A stretch of 64,000 nt of DNA from Burkholderiales bacterium (GTDB taxonomy: Bacteria; Pseudomonadota; Gammaproteobacteria; Burkholderiales; JAEUOS01). Positions within the stretch are counted from its first letter, which is position 1, and each line of letters begins with the position of its first letter. The stretch is from positions 210,096 to 274,095 of the forward strand of contig JAEUOR010000010.1 of assembly GCA_016790635.1 (NCBI GenBank), written 5' to 3'. The notes below the pieces were generated by a model. It did not search any database. It saw only the letters and a program-made list of their open reading frames with translations, and was not told where the DNA came from. Position numbers and translations under genes: made by a program. Of this stretch, positions 54,239 through 62,805 are shown one piece after another.

Positions 54239-55537
54239 ATGGCTTCATTCAGATTCGCTTTCAAGCGACGCGCCGTCGCAATGGTGGTCGTGGTTTTGTC
54301 TTGGTCAGCCAGTCAAGTGGGGGCGCAGTCGCCCGGCCGATTGGCGCTGCACGAGGCATTGGGCCTCGCACAGTCGAATGCGCCGGCGCTCAATGCCGCC
54401 ACCATCGGCGCCCGCGCGGCACGCGAACAGGCCGTCGCCGCGGGCCAGTTGCCCGACCCCATCCTACGTTTCGGCGTTGAAAACCTGCCCGCCAACGGAC
54501 CGGACGCCTGGAAAGTCGGTAACGACTTCATGACCATGCGCCGCATCGGGGTGATGCAGGAATACGTCACCACCGACAAGCGCGACTTGCTGCGTAGGCG
54601 CGTGGAACTTGAGGCCGTGCGCCAGGAGGCGACTCGCAGTCGCCTCACGGCCAATCTGCGCCAGGAAGTCGCTGTTGCCTGGTTCGAGCGCTACTACGCC
54701 GGCAAGTCGCGTGAACTGCTCAAAACTCTTGAAGCGGAGGTGGAACTTCAGTTGCGTACCCTGGATTCGCAGATACGTGCCGGCAAGGCGGGTGTGGGCG
54801 ATGCATCACTGGCCACCGCCGCCTTGCTGCAACTGCGCGACAGGTTGATGGTGGCGGACAAGCAGGAGCGGGTGGCCCAAATCGCACTGGGGAGATGGCT
54901 CGGCAAGGACGCGGCGCGCGAGCCGGAGGCGGCCCCCGACGTCGATTCGCTGGCGCTCGACCTTGCAAATCCAGGTTTGCTGGACGCCGCGCCGGCGCTC
55001 AGGGAGCATGAATCTGAAAGCGAATTCAGCCGGGCCGACCTGGCTGTCGCCCAGTCGAACAAGCGTGCCAACTGGAGCTGGGAAGTGGCCTACAGTCAGC
55101 GTGGCCCTGCGTATTCCAACATGGTCTCGTTTGGGGTCAGCATTCCGCTGACGTTCAATGCGTCGAACAAGCAGGACCGGGAGGTCGCCGCCCGGCAGGC
55201 GCAGCTCGAACAGGCGCATGTCCTACATGAAGACATGCGCCGCGAAACCGAAGCAGCACTTGCCGCGGCACATGCGGAATGGAAAAGCCTCGTTGATCGG
55301 CGCAAGCGGCTTGCCGCTGCGCTGCTGCCCGTGGCAGGGCAGCGGGTCGAGCTGGCCTTGGGCGCGTATCGCGCGGGGTCTGGAAGCCTGCCTGCCGTTC
55401 TCGAAGCGCGGCGCGCCGAAGTCGAGGCCCGCATGCAGCTACTTGACCTGGAACGTGAGACTGCCCGGTTATGGGCTCAGCTCAATTTTGCGTACGTCGA
55501 ACCGGCGATGGCGCGCGCCAAGGGAACACAACCATGA
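54239..55537 (+). CDS. cusC: TolC-family outer membrane channel of copper/silver efflux (CusC-like)
   Basis: The outer membrane component of the tripartite Cus pump. The 432-residue product has a signal peptide (to SQVGAQ), then LALHEALGLAQSNAPALNAA and the coiled-coil repeats of the TolC fold (about 70-200 and 290-410). GGGAGG lies just before ATG 54239. It overlaps cusB by 4 bases. It lacks a lipobox, unlike E. coli CusC, so it resembles the CzcC-like branch in that respect. Confidence 0.88.
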   Translation: MASFRFAFKRRAVAMVVVVLSWSASQVGAQSPGRLALHEALGLAQSNAPALNAATIGARAAREQAVAAGQLPDPILRFGVENLPANGPDAWKVGNDFMTMRRIGVMQEYVTTDKRDLLRRRVELEAVRQEATRSRLTANLRQEVAVAWFERYYAGKSRELLKTLEAEVELQLRTLDSQIRAGKAGVGDASLATAALLQLRDRLMVADKQERVAQIALGRWLGKDAAREPEAAPDVDSLALDLANPGLLDAAPALREHESESEFSRADLAVAQSNKRANWSWEVAYSQRGPAYSNMVSFGVSIPLTFNASNKQDREVAARQAQLEQAHVLHEDMRRETEAALAAAHAEWKSLVDRRKRLAAALLPVAGQRVELALGAYRAGSGSLPAVLEARRAEVEARMQLLDLERETARLWAQLNFAYVEPAMARAKGTQP

Positions 55538-57015
55538 AAACCGTCACCCTGGTGTCCGTGGTTCTCGTGGGCGGCGCTCTCATCGCCGCGGGCGCCTATC
55601 AACTGGGCATGCGCCACCCTGCGGCGTTGCCGGCGGCTGCGCCTGTCGATCCACAGGTCGACCCCAAGACAGGCCGGAAGATCCTCTACTGGCACGATCC
55701 GATGGTGCCCACCTCCAGATTCGACAAGCCCGGCAAGTCGCCGTACATGGACATGCAGCTCGTGCCTGTCTATGCGGATGAATCCACCGGCGCCGGCGTT
55801 AGCGTGAGCGCCGGCGTGGCCCAGAACCTCGGCATTCGAACCGTGCTGGTACGCAAGGCCGCGTTGTCCAATGGCCTGGACCTGACAGGAGTGGTCGCGC
55901 CCAATGAGCGGGCAACCGAAGTGGTGCAGTCGCGTGTCACCGGCTTCGTCGAAAAGCTCCACGTCCGCGCAGTGCTTGACCCGGTCAGAAACGGCCAGCC
56001 ATTGGCAACCCTCCATGCGCCGGACTGGGCTGCGGCGCTCGAGGAGTATCTCGGCGTGCGGCGCGCACAAGTCGGGCAACCCCTGGTCGACGCCGCACGG
56101 GCACGGTTGCGGCTGCTTTCCATCCCGGATGGCGTGGTGGCCGCCGCCGAGCTGTCCGGCCAGGCGCAGTCACGCTTCACCCTGACGGCGCCGGTATCCG
56201 GGGTGGTGGCTGAACTCGGTGTCAGGGACGGTGCCATGGTCTCGCCCGGCATGACCTTGTTCCGCATCGTCGACCTGAGCTCGATATGGGTGCTCGCCAG
56301 CTTGCCGGAAGCCCAGGCAGCGCAGGTGCGCCCCGGCGCCAGTGCCGAGGTACGTGCCGCCGGCGCGACGAGTGTCATCGCGGGCAAGGTGTCGGCAATT
56401 CTTCCCGACGTCGATGCCGCCACCCGCGCGCTTAAGGTGCGGGTGGAACTGCCGAATCCCGGCCTGCTGCTCAAGCCCGGCATGTTTGTGCGTGTTGCCG
56501 TCAAGGAGGCCGCCAGCGAACAGGTGCTGGTGGTACCGCAGGAGGCGGTGATCACGACCGGAAAGCGCAGTGTCGTCATCGTCGCCTCAGAAGGCGGGAA
56601 ATACAGTCCTGCCGAGGTCCAGTTGGGGCGCGAGTCCGGCGCCGACGTGGAGGTCAGGTCCGGCCTCGCGGAAGGGCAGAGGGTCGTCGCATCGGGCCAG
56701 TTCCTGCTCGACTCCGAAGCCAGCCTCAAATCCGGGCTGGCCCGGCTGGATAGCGCCGCCCCTAAGGCTGCCGCGCCGGTCAGCTATTCCGCCGAGGGTA
56801 AGGTCGAGGCAATGGACAAGGACGGATTGACCATTTCGCATGGTCCGATCCCGGCGCTCAAATGGGGGGCCATGACCATGGGCTTCAAGCCTCCGCCGGG
56901 TGGGGCGCCCAAGGACCTGAAGGTGGGCGCGCGGATTCATTTCGAATTCGTGCAACAGGGGGATGATTTCGTGCTGCAGCATGTCATGACCCTGCCTGCC
57001 GGAGGCAAGCCGTGA
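55534..57015 (+). CDS. cusB: Cus-type membrane fusion protein with C-terminal CusF domain
   Basis: The periplasmic adaptor that links CusA and CusC. The 493-residue product has an N-terminal membrane anchor and a heavy-metal-binding domain ([20 protein letters not shown] and [10 protein letters not shown], 49-80). A barrel-sandwich/alpha-hairpin core (about 90-400) follows, then a fused CusF-like metallochaperone domain at 418-493. That domain keeps all four CusF copper ligands: H436, W444, M447 and M449 in [18 protein letters not shown] and GTGA overlaps join it to cusC and cusA. Confidence 0.93.
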   Translation: MKTVTLVSVVLVGGALIAAGAYQLGMRHPAALPAAAPVDPQVDPKTGRKILYWHDPMVPTSRFDKPGKSPYMDMQLVPVYADESTGAGVSVSAGVAQNLGIRTVLVRKAALSNGLDLTGVVAPNERATEVVQSRVTGFVEKLHVRAVLDPVRNGQPLATLHAPDWAAALEEYLGVRRAQVGQPLVDAARARLRLLSIPDGVVAAAELSGQAQSRFTLTAPVSGVVAELGVRDGAMVSPGMTLFRIVDLSSIWVLASLPEAQAAQVRPGASAEVRAAGATSVIAGKVSAILPDVDAATRALKVRVELPNPGLLLKPGMFVRVAVKEAASEQVLVVPQEAVITTGKRSVVIVASEGGKYSPAEVQLGRESGADVEVRSGLAEGQRVVASGQFLLDSEASLKSGLARLDSAAPKAAAPVSYSAEGKVEAMDKDGLTISHGPIPALKWGAMTMGFKPPPGGAPKDLKVGARIHFEFVQQGDDFVLQHVMTLPAGGKP

Positions 57016-60000
57016 TTGCCGCTCTCATCCGCTGGTCGGTCGTTAATCGCGTCCTCGTGCTGATGGTCACGCTGCTCCTGGTTGGTGGCGGCCTGTGGTC
57101 GCTGGCACGCACGCCGCTGGATGCCTTGCCGGACCTGTCGGACGTGCAGGTCATCATCCGCACGTCCTATCCGGGGCAGGCGCCGCAACTGGTCGAGAAC
57201 CAGATCACCTACCCGCTCACCACCACCATGATGTCGGTGCCGGGCGCGAAGACGGTGCGCGGCTATTCGTTCTTTGGCGATTCGTTCGTTTATGTCCTTT
57301 TCGAGGATGGCACCGACCTGTACTGGGCGCGCTCGCGGGTGCTGGAGTATCTCAACCAGGTGCAGGCCAAACTGCCGCCCGGGGCCAGTGCCGCGATCGG
57401 CCCGGATGCCACCGGGGTGGGCTGGATTTACGAATACGCGCTGGTGGACCGCACCGGTCGCCATGATGTGGGGCAGTTGCGTGCGTTGCAGGACTGGTTT
57501 CTGAAGTTCGAATTGAAGTCCGTGCCCAATGTCGCCGAAGTGGCGAGCCTCGGTGGCATGGTCCGCCAGTACCAGGTCCTGATTGACCCGAACCGCCTGC
57601 GTGCCCATGGCATCACGCACGCCAGGGTGCTCGATGCGATTCGCGGCGCCAATCAGGAAGCAGGCGGCGCCGTTATCGAACTCGCCGAGACCGAATACAT
57701 GGTGCGCTCGCGCGGCTACCTGGCGAGCCTGGAGGATTTTCGCAACATCCCGCTTTCGGCCTCGAACGAGGGCGTGGTGGTGCGCCTGGGCGATGTGGCA
57801 CGGATTCAGGTCGGGCCGGAAATGCGTCGTGGCATCGCCGAACTCGATGGCGAGGGCGAGGTAGCTGCCGGCATCATCGTCATGCGAACCGGCAAGAACG
57901 CGCTGGAGACCATCCGCGCTGTCCAGGCCAAGCTCGAGCAGATCAAGGCCAGCCTGCCGGCCGGCGTCGAAATCGTGCCAACCTACGACCGATCGCAGCT
58001 CATCGAGCGCGCTGTCGACAACCTCAAGGACAAGCTGATCGAAGAGTTCATCGTGGTGGCCGTGGTCTGCGTGCTTTTCCTGATGCATCTGCGCTCCTCG
58101 CTCGTGGCGGTGGTGTCCCTGCCGGTGGGCATCCTCGCGGCCTTCATCGTCATGCGCTACCAGGGCATCAACGCCAACATCATGTCGCTGGGCGGCATCG
58201 CGATTGCCATCGGCGCAATGGTCGACGCGGCGGTGGTGATGATCGAAAACATGCACAAGCATCTGGAAGCATGGGACCATGCGCATCCGGGCCGAAAACT
58301 GTCGCCAGATGAGCGCTGGTCGGTAGTGACCGAAGCGGCCGTGGAGGTGGGGCCGGCGCTGTTTTTCTCGCTCCTAATCATCACGCTGTCGTTTGTCCCG
58401 GTGTTCACTCTAGAAGCCCAGGAAGGGCGCCTGTTCTCGCCGCTGGCGTTCACCAAGACCTACGCCATGGCGGCTTCCGCCGGCCTTGCCGTCACCCTGG
58501 TGCCGGTCCTGATGGGCTATCTCATACGCGGCCGGATTCCGCCCGAGCAGTCCAACCCACTCAACCGGGCGCTGATTGCGCTGTACCGGCCGGTGTTGGC
58601 CCTGGTGCTGCGGTTTCCCAAGGCCACCATCGCTGCTTCGGTGTTGGCCTTGGCGAGTACCTGGATCCCGCTGTCGCAATTGGGTGGCGAATTCCTGCCA
58701 CCGATGGACGAAGGCGACCTGCTGTACATGCCATCGGCCTTGCCTGGGCTCTCCGCTGCGAAAGCGGCAGAACTGCTGCAGCAGACCGACCGCATGATCC
58801 GTACCGTGCCGGAAGTGGCAAGGGTGTTCGGCAAGGCCGGTCGTGCCGAAACCGCCACCGACCCGGCCCCGGTTGAAATGTTCGAGACCACCATCCAGTT
58901 CAAGCCGCGTGAGCAGTGGCGTGCGGGCATGACGCCGGAAAAACTGGTCGAGGAACTGGATCGCGCCGTCAAGGTGCCGGGCCTGTCCAACATCTGGGTG
59001 CCGCCGATCCGCAACCGCATCGACATGCTGGCCACCGGGATCAAGAGCCCGGTAGGGGTCAAGGTGAGCGGCCCCGACCTGGCCGAGATCGATCGCCTCG
59101 CCAGCGCGGTCGAGGCGACGGTGAAAAACGTGCCCGGCGTGACCTCCGCCCTCGCCGAGCGTCTGGTGGGGGGGCGCTATATCGATGTCTCGATCGACCG
59201 GGTAGCCGCATCACGCTACGGGCTCAATGTGGCCGACGTGCAGTTGCTGGTGTCGTCCGCGATCGGCGGCGACAACGTCGGCGAGGTGGTGGAAGGGCGG
59301 CAGCGCTTTCCCATCAACGTGCGCTACCCGCGCGAGGCTCGCGACTCCCTCGAAAAACTGCGTGAGTTGCCCTTTGTGACCGAAAAGGGCGCACATCTGC
59401 GCCTGGCGGACGTCGCCGCCATCCGCATCGAGGACGGGCCGCCGATGTTGCGCAGCGAGAACGCACGACTGTCAGGCTGGGTGTACGTGGACCTGCACGG
59501 CCGCGACCTGCGCTCGGCGGTCGCCGAGATGCAGGGCCGGGTGGCGCAGGATGTCAAGTTACCGGCGGGCTACGCGATCGCGTGGTCAGGGCAGTTCGAA
59601 TACCTGGAGCGGGCGTCGCAACGGCTCATGATGGTCGTGCCGTTTACGCTGGCCATCATCTTCCTGCTGCTCTACCTGATCTTCCGGCGCATTGAAGAAG
59701 CCCTGCTCATCCTGCTGGCGGTGCCGTTCGCGCTGACGGGCGGCTTCTGGCTCATCTGGTCGCTTGGCCATGCCGTTTCGGTGGCCACGGCGGTCGGCTT
59801 TATCGCGCTGGCGGGCGTCGCGGCCGAGTTCGGGGTGGTCATGCTGGTGTACCTGAAGGGTGCGTGGGAACGCCGCCTGGCCGGCGGTTCAACGCCTTCT
59901 GAAGAACTGTTGCTCGACGCCATTACCGAGGGCGCGGTATTGCGGGTCCGACCCAAGGCCATGACGGTAGCCGTCATCCTCGCCGGGCTGTTGCCGATCC

Positions 60001-60182
60001 TCTGGAGCGGCGGCACGGGGTCGGAAGTGATGCAGCGGATCGCAGCGCCCATGGTGGGCGGCATGATCACAGCCCCGCTGCTTTCCATGCTGGTGATTCC
60101 GGCCGTTTGGCTGATGATCATGCGCGGTCGAATGGCGCAATCTGCGACTTCCGTGCAACCCTTGCCAACAGCTGCGCACTAA
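57012..60182 (+). CDS. cusA: Copper/silver RND efflux pump CusA
   Basis: The inner membrane proton-driven pump for Cu(I)/Ag(I). The 1056-residue product aligns without shift to E. coli CusA numbering: the three-methionine metal site M573, M623 and M672 and the proton-relay D405 and E412 are all at the same positions. Family motifs include [20 protein letters not shown] and [20 protein letters not shown]. The GTG start overlaps the cusB stop. This establishes Cu/Ag rather than Zn/Co/Cd specificity. Confidence 0.97.
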   Translation: MIAALIRWSVVNRVLVLMVTLLLVGGGLWSLARTPLDALPDLSDVQVIIRTSYPGQAPQLVENQITYPLTTTMMSVPGAKTVRGYSFFGDSFVYVLFEDGTDLYWARSRVLEYLNQVQAKLPPGASAAIGPDATGVGWIYEYALVDRTGRHDVGQLRALQDWFLKFELKSVPNVAEVASLGGMVRQYQVLIDPNRLRAHGITHARVLDAIRGANQEAGGAVIELAETEYMVRSRGYLASLEDFRNIPLSASNEGVVVRLGDVARIQVGPEMRRGIAELDGEGEVAAGIIVMRTGKNALETIRAVQAKLEQIKASLPAGVEIVPTYDRSQLIERAVDNLKDKLIEEFIVVAVVCVLFLMHLRSSLVAVVSLPVGILAAFIVMRYQGINANIMSLGGIAIAIGAMVDAAVVMIENMHKHLEAWDHAHPGRKLSPDERWSVVTEAAVEVGPALFFSLLIITLSFVPVFTLEAQEGRLFSPLAFTKTYAMAASAGLAVTLVPVLMGYLIRGRIPPEQSNPLNRALIALYRPVLALVLRFPKATIAASVLALASTWIPLSQLGGEFLPPMDEGDLLYMPSALPGLSAAKAAELLQQTDRMIRTVPEVARVFGKAGRAETATDPAPVEMFETTIQFKPREQWRAGMTPEKLVEELDRAVKVPGLSNIWVPPIRNRIDMLATGIKSPVGVKVSGPDLAEIDRLASAVEATVKNVPGVTSALAERLVGGRYIDVSIDRVAASRYGLNVADVQLLVSSAIGGDNVGEVVEGRQRFPINVRYPREARDSLEKLRELPFVTEKGAHLRLADVAAIRIEDGPPMLRSENARLSGWVYVDLHGRDLRSAVAEMQGRVAQDVKLPAGYAIAWSGQFEYLERASQRLMMVVPFTLAIIFLLLYLIFRRIEEALLILLAVPFALTGGFWLIWSLGHAVSVATAVGFIALAGVAAEFGVVMLVYLKGAWERRLAGGSTPSEELLLDAITEGAVLRVRPKAMTVAVILAGLLPILWSGGTGSEVMQRIAAPMVGGMITAPLLSMLVIPAVWLMIMRGRMAQSATSVQPLPTAAH

Positions 60183-60225
60183 AATGCTCTCCCAACCCTG
60201 CTTCTATATTGACCGGAGATTGACG

Positions 60226-60555
60226 ATGAGACTGATTCGATTGTTGGCTGCGCTCCTCCTGCTCAGCGCAGCATCTACCTTCTCTGCGCAGGCACAAACG
60301 CCGTCATCGCAAGCGGCGGCCAAGTCGGGTGCCGCACTGACCAGTGCTGAAGTGGTCGACATCTATCCCAAGGATGGGAAGGTGCTGTTGAAGCACGGTC
60401 CAATCCCAAACATCGGCATGGGCGCCATGACCATGGAATTCGGCCTCAAGGACAAGAAGGCACTCACGACATTCAGGAAAGGTGACAAGGTAAGAATCGC
60501 GGCAGATCAAGTCAAAGGGGAATACGTGGTGACACACATCGAAACGGCAAAGTAA
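60226..60555 (+). CDS. cusF: CusF-like periplasmic copper chaperone
   Basis: A 109-residue exported protein (signal to about residue 24, SAQAQ). The core HGPIPNIGMGAMTM holds H57, M68 and M70 as in CusF, but the conserved Trp that shields the metal is Met65. Compare the CusF domain fused to cusB, which keeps the Trp. CCGGAG precedes the ATG. It is the last gene of the cus operon, 43 bases after cusA. Confidence 0.9.
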   Translation: MRLIRLLAALLLLSAASTFSAQAQTPSSQAAAKSGAALTSAEVVDIYPKDGKVLLKHGPIPNIGMGAMTMEFGLKDKKALTTFRKGDKVRIAADQVKGEYVVTHIETAK

Positions 60556-60913
60556 ATTTCTCCATGACTTGGTGCAAATATCGCAGGCCGCCGTTGGATT
60601 GATCCTGGCTGGCTACACCTGTATGCGCACTGCATAGCGTACTTGCTGACTGCCATCTCGTCCCATTCGATGCCTGCACCACGTCGTAACGGAATCCAGA
60701 GTTTGCGGTCCTTCAATACAACGGGCGCGCCGAAATGGAATCCGACGTATTGCGACGTCCTGCGATTCCTTGGAACCAATAGCGACACAGATGGTCTGTT
60801 GATCTGAATAGTCTTGGCTCGGTCGCGCGCCGAATGGCAAACCTGCAGTCGAGCATGTCGGAGTAACACGCTGGCTGTGTCAGCCCGCCCGATGCACGTC
60901 ACGCATCGCCCAA
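60556..60913. other. 358-bp stretch between the cus operon and the first ICE leader
   Basis: A minus-strand frame contains a protein-like run (NRPSVSLLVPRNRRTSQYVG, then FHFGAPVVLKDRKLWIPLRR) without a clear start, possibly a gene remnant at the right border of the copper insertion. I do not recognise it. No functional gene is called. Confidence 0.35.
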
Positions 60914-61058
60914 CGCTCGTGAGAGCGCCAAAACCGGCCTCATCTCCTGAAAGCCGGTGACCGCAAGGTCTGGAGATTCTGTCAGTCGTATCAACCCAGT
61001 CGGGGATTCCATCCCCGGTCGGGCATGGTCTCCCCATTTTCCATGTGTATAGGAGACC
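60914..61058 (+). promoter_or_regulatory. Structured leader of the DUF3577 gene (pseudoknot copy 1 plus RBS hairpin)
   Basis: In order: hairpin CGCTC-GTGA-GAGCG (60914-60927); stem ACCGGC/GCCGGT (60933-60938, 60953-60958) whose loop ATCTCC (60942-60947) can pair with GGAGAT (60972-60977), enclosing GACC-GCAA-GGTC (60959-60970), a GNRA-capped helix; hairpin CGGGGAT/ATCCCCG (61001-61017); and GGTCTCC (61027-61033) pairing with GGAGACC (61052-61058), which covers the AGGAG ribosome binding site of the gene at 61062. The Rfam radC motif is known upstream of such genes and this may be a member; not tested. Confidence 0.7.
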
Positions 61059-61061
61059 ATC

Positions 61062-61502
61062 ATGTCCGAGCAATCCCAGTCCGCAAACCAGCAGTCGTAC
61101 TTCAATCTGCATGTCGAAGGCGTCGGCTATGTCAATCGCGTGCGTACTGTCAAGCCGAAGAAGGGCCAGGAATTTCTGGCCTGCAGCATTTCGGCCTTCC
61201 GCGGCAGCAGCGACGATGTCAGCTACACCAAGTTCGACTGCACGGTCAGCGGCGCCGACGCCAAGACGGTGATCCGGAAACTCGAATCCGATGTCAAGGA
61301 TGAAAAGGCCGTGATCATCGGCTTCCGCATCGCCGACATCTACCCCGAGACCTTCACCTTCGAGAAGGGTGACAACGCCGGACAGATGGGCGTCACCATC
61401 AAGGGCCGTCTGTTGCGGGTCAAGTTTGCCAAGGTCAACGGCAAAACCGTCGAGGTACCGCAATCGGATCGCTCGAATCAGCCCGAGCGCGCCACTGCCT
61501 GA
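61062..61502 (+). CDS. DUF3577 / STY4534-family ICE protein
   Basis: A 146-residue OB-fold-like protein found in the replication/maintenance region of PFGI-1-class ICEs. Recognisable segments: SYFNLHVEGVGYVNRVRTVK, KKGQEFLACSISAFRG, FDCTVSGADAKTVIRKLE and GVTIKGRLLRVKFAKVNGK. The fold and the pattern suggest single-strand DNA binding. It is the first ICE core gene to the right of the copper insertion. AGGAG lies 6 bases before the ATG, inside an inverted repeat. Confidence 0.88.
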   Translation: MSEQSQSANQQSYFNLHVEGVGYVNRVRTVKPKKGQEFLACSISAFRGSSDDVSYTKFDCTVSGADAKTVIRKLESDVKDEKAVIIGFRIADIYPETFTFEKGDNAGQMGVTIKGRLLRVKFAKVNGKTVEVPQSDRSNQPERATA

Positions 61503-61538
61503 GCGTTCGCAATCATTAGCAGTGCCACCACCCCATGG

Positions 61539-61587
61539 GGAGACGTCTCTCCCCGAGGGAGACGTCTCCTCGTGACTTGTCGAGGAG
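61539..61587 (+). promoter_or_regulatory. Switch-like leader of microprotein 1
   Basis: GGAGACGTCTC (61539-61549) pairs perfectly with GAGACGTCTCC (61559-61569). The end of that second arm is shared with CTCCTCG (61566-61572), which can instead pair with CGAGGAG (61581-61587), the ribosome binding site 6 bases before ATG 61594. The two helices exclude each other, the logic of an on/off translation switch. Confidence 0.65.
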
Positions 61588-61593
61588 AGCGTC

Positions 61594-61692
61594 ATGAAAG
61601 AGTCCGTATTGAACGTGGTCACCAACCTGAAGCTGATGGTGCTGATCGTCGTCGTATCTCAGGTCATCGCGATCGCCAAAGTGTTCGCCTGA
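61594..61692 (+). CDS. 32-residue single-helix membrane microprotein, copy 1
   Basis: A 32-codon gene starting MKESVLNVVTN, with a hydrophobic helix (LMVLIVVVSQVIAIAKVFA). It has a strong ribosome binding site (GAGGAG). A second gene 92 bases downstream encodes a 32-residue paralogue sharing MK-LNVVTN, MVL and SQVIA. Equal length and conserved pattern argue that both are translated. The likely location is the inner membrane; function unknown. Confidence 0.7.
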   Translation: MKESVLNVVTNLKLMVLIVVVSQVIAIAKVFA

Positions 61693-61705
61693 CCGTCTTC
61701 GAAAG

Positions 61706-61727
61706 CCTCGCCTTCGGGCGGGGTTTT
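61706..61727 (+). terminator. Rho-independent terminator after microprotein 1
   Basis: CCTCGCC-TTCG-GGCGGGG followed by TTTT: a 7-bp stem (one T-G pair) with a UUCG tetraloop and a U-tract. Its 3' arm and U-tract are also the 5' arm of the long hairpin at 61718-61761. Confidence 0.75.
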
Positions 61728-61761
61728 CACCTGTGGGCCAACCCAGAGGTGAAAACCCCGC
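61718..61761 (+). promoter_or_regulatory. Long hairpin competing with the terminator (antiterminator-like)
   Basis: GCGGGGTTTTCACCT (61718-61732) and AGGTGAAAACCCCGC (61747-61761) are perfect 15-bp complements, and the stem can extend inward over TGTGGG/CCCAGA with one mismatch to a CCAA loop. Forming it would dissolve the 61706-61727 terminator and let transcription reach microprotein 2. Confidence 0.65.
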
Positions 61762-61784
61762 AACCCACCGAGAGAGAGGCCCGC

Positions 61785-61883
61785 ATGAAACAAGCGCTGT
61801 TGAACGTCGTCACCAATCCGAGCGTCATGGTGCTGTGCATCGTGATTTCCCAGGTCATCGCCTTCGTCCGGGCCGTTGCATGA
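61785..61883 (+). CDS. 32-residue single-helix membrane microprotein, copy 2
   Basis: A 32-codon gene starting MKQALLNVVTN with the hydrophobic stretch VMVLCIVISQVIAFVRAVA. It is a clear paralogue of the protein at 61594-61692 with the same length. GAGAGAGAGG precedes the ATG. The DNA sequences have diverged more than the protein pattern, which suggests selection. Possibly a small regulator, toxin-like peptide or membrane partner of the conjugation system. Confidence 0.7.
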   Translation: MKQALLNVVTNPSVMVLCIVISQVIAFVRAVA

Positions 61884-61910
61884 GTTCTGGTCCGGCGGAC
61901 GGCGATTTGC

Positions 61911-62010
61911 GGCGGCATCGAGGAATGCCGCCAGGCAGCCCCTTTCGCGAGGGGCTCTACCCAAGCCGGTTTCGCGCCGGCCTGGGTAGAGACGCCCGTC
62001 GTTGCCTGGC
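61911..62010 (+). ncRNA. Candidate structured RNA with three-way junction
   Basis: GGCGGCAT/ATGCCGCC (61911-61932) is a perfect 8-bp hairpin. Overlapping it, GCCAGGCA (61930-61937) pairs with TGCCTGGC (62003-62010) and encloses two hairpins: AGCCCC/GGGGCT (61937-61956) and TCTACCCA/TGGGTAGA (61956-61990, with inner GCCGG/CCGGC). Both enclosed loops carry TTTCGCG. No gene occupies 61884-62190, so this could be an independent small RNA or part of the radC leader. Confidence 0.55.
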
Positions 62011-62042
62011 ATGAACCGGGCGGCGTCGTTCGATGTTCCACC

Positions 62043-62182
62043 GCTGCCGTTTGGCAGCGCCCATGAAACCGGCCACATCTCCTGGAAGCCGGCGACCGCA
62101 AGGTCTGGAGATCGCAGTCTGTCAACCCTCGGGGAATGTTCCTCCCCGAAGGGGCGGTATTCCCCTTTTCGTACGCAAAAGG
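62043..62182 (+). promoter_or_regulatory. Structured leader of radC (pseudoknot copy 2 plus RBS hairpin)
   Basis: Same order as copy 1: hairpin GCTGCC-GTTT-GGCAGC (62043-62058); stem CCGGC/GCCGG (62069-62073, 62088-62092) with loop ATCTCC (62077-62082) pairing with GGAGAT (62107-62112) around GACC-GCAA-GGTC (62094-62105); hairpin CGGGG/CCCCG (62130-62148); and CCTTTT (62164-62169) with AAAAGG (62177-62182), which covers the AAAGGAG ribosome binding site of radC. Confidence 0.7.
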
Positions 62183-62190
62183 AGAGCACC

Positions 62191-62784
62191 GTGAGTCAAG
62201 GCATGGAAGCGCTGTCGAATACCGATTTGCTGGGTTTGTTGGTCGGCTGCAAAACCGCCGAATGGATGATCAAGGCCGCCGAAGGCAGTTTGTTCAGGTT
62301 GCTCAACGGACCGATGCCGGCATGTGACGCGCCGGCCAGGTCCAAGGCGAAGCTGCAGGTCGCCAAGGAGTTGGTTCGGCGTTCGCTGGCCGAGTCCATG
62401 CGCTACCGGGACGCGTTGTCGTCACCGGCCCTGGTGAGGGACTACCTGCGCATGACGCTGGCGGGACGGGAGTATGAAGTTTTCATGGTCCTGTTCCTGG
62501 ATGCCCAGAATCGGGTCATCTCGCCCGAGGAAATGTTCCGCGGCACGCTGACCCAAACCAGTGTGTACCCGCGGGAAGTCGTCAAGAGGAGCCTGGCCAC
62601 CAACGCGGCCGGCGTGATCCTCGCGCACAACCATCCGTCCGGTGTGGCTGAACCTAGCCAGGCCGATGCGATGTTGACACGGGCCTTGAAGGAAGCGCTG
62701 GCCCTGGTCGATGTCCGGGTGCTGGATCACTTCGTCGTGGCCGGCACCGGTGTGACGTCGTTCGCAGAACGCGGCATGTTGTAG
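62191..62784 (+). CDS. radC: RadC-family JAB-domain protein of the ICE
   Basis: A 197-residue RadC-like protein with the JAMM/JAB metal motif HNHPSG-x8-D (AHNHPSGVAEPSQADAMLTR). SLFRLLNG and LVRRSLAESMRYRDALSSPA precede it, and it ends VLDHFVVAGTGVTSFAERGM. Such proteins are common in ICEs; the role is unknown despite the name. It starts with GTG at 62191 after AAAGGAG; the upstream in-frame sequence is leader, not protein. Confidence 0.88.
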   Translation: MSQGMEALSNTDLLGLLVGCKTAEWMIKAAEGSLFRLLNGPMPACDAPARSKAKLQVAKELVRRSLAESMRYRDALSSPALVRDYLRMTLAGREYEVFMVLFLDAQNRVISPEEMFRGTLTQTSVYPREVVKRSLATNAAGVILAHNHPSGVAEPSQADAMLTRALKEALALVDVRVLDHFVVAGTGVTSFAERGML

Positions 62785-62805
62785 CTGTTTGCAGTGCTGA
62801 CAGTT

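Noticed and set aside
60507..61625. 372-codon minus-strand frame across the leader and DUF3577 gene
   Set aside because: Most of it is antisense to a recognised ICE gene. Only the part over 60600-60840 looks protein-like, so at most a remnant is present.
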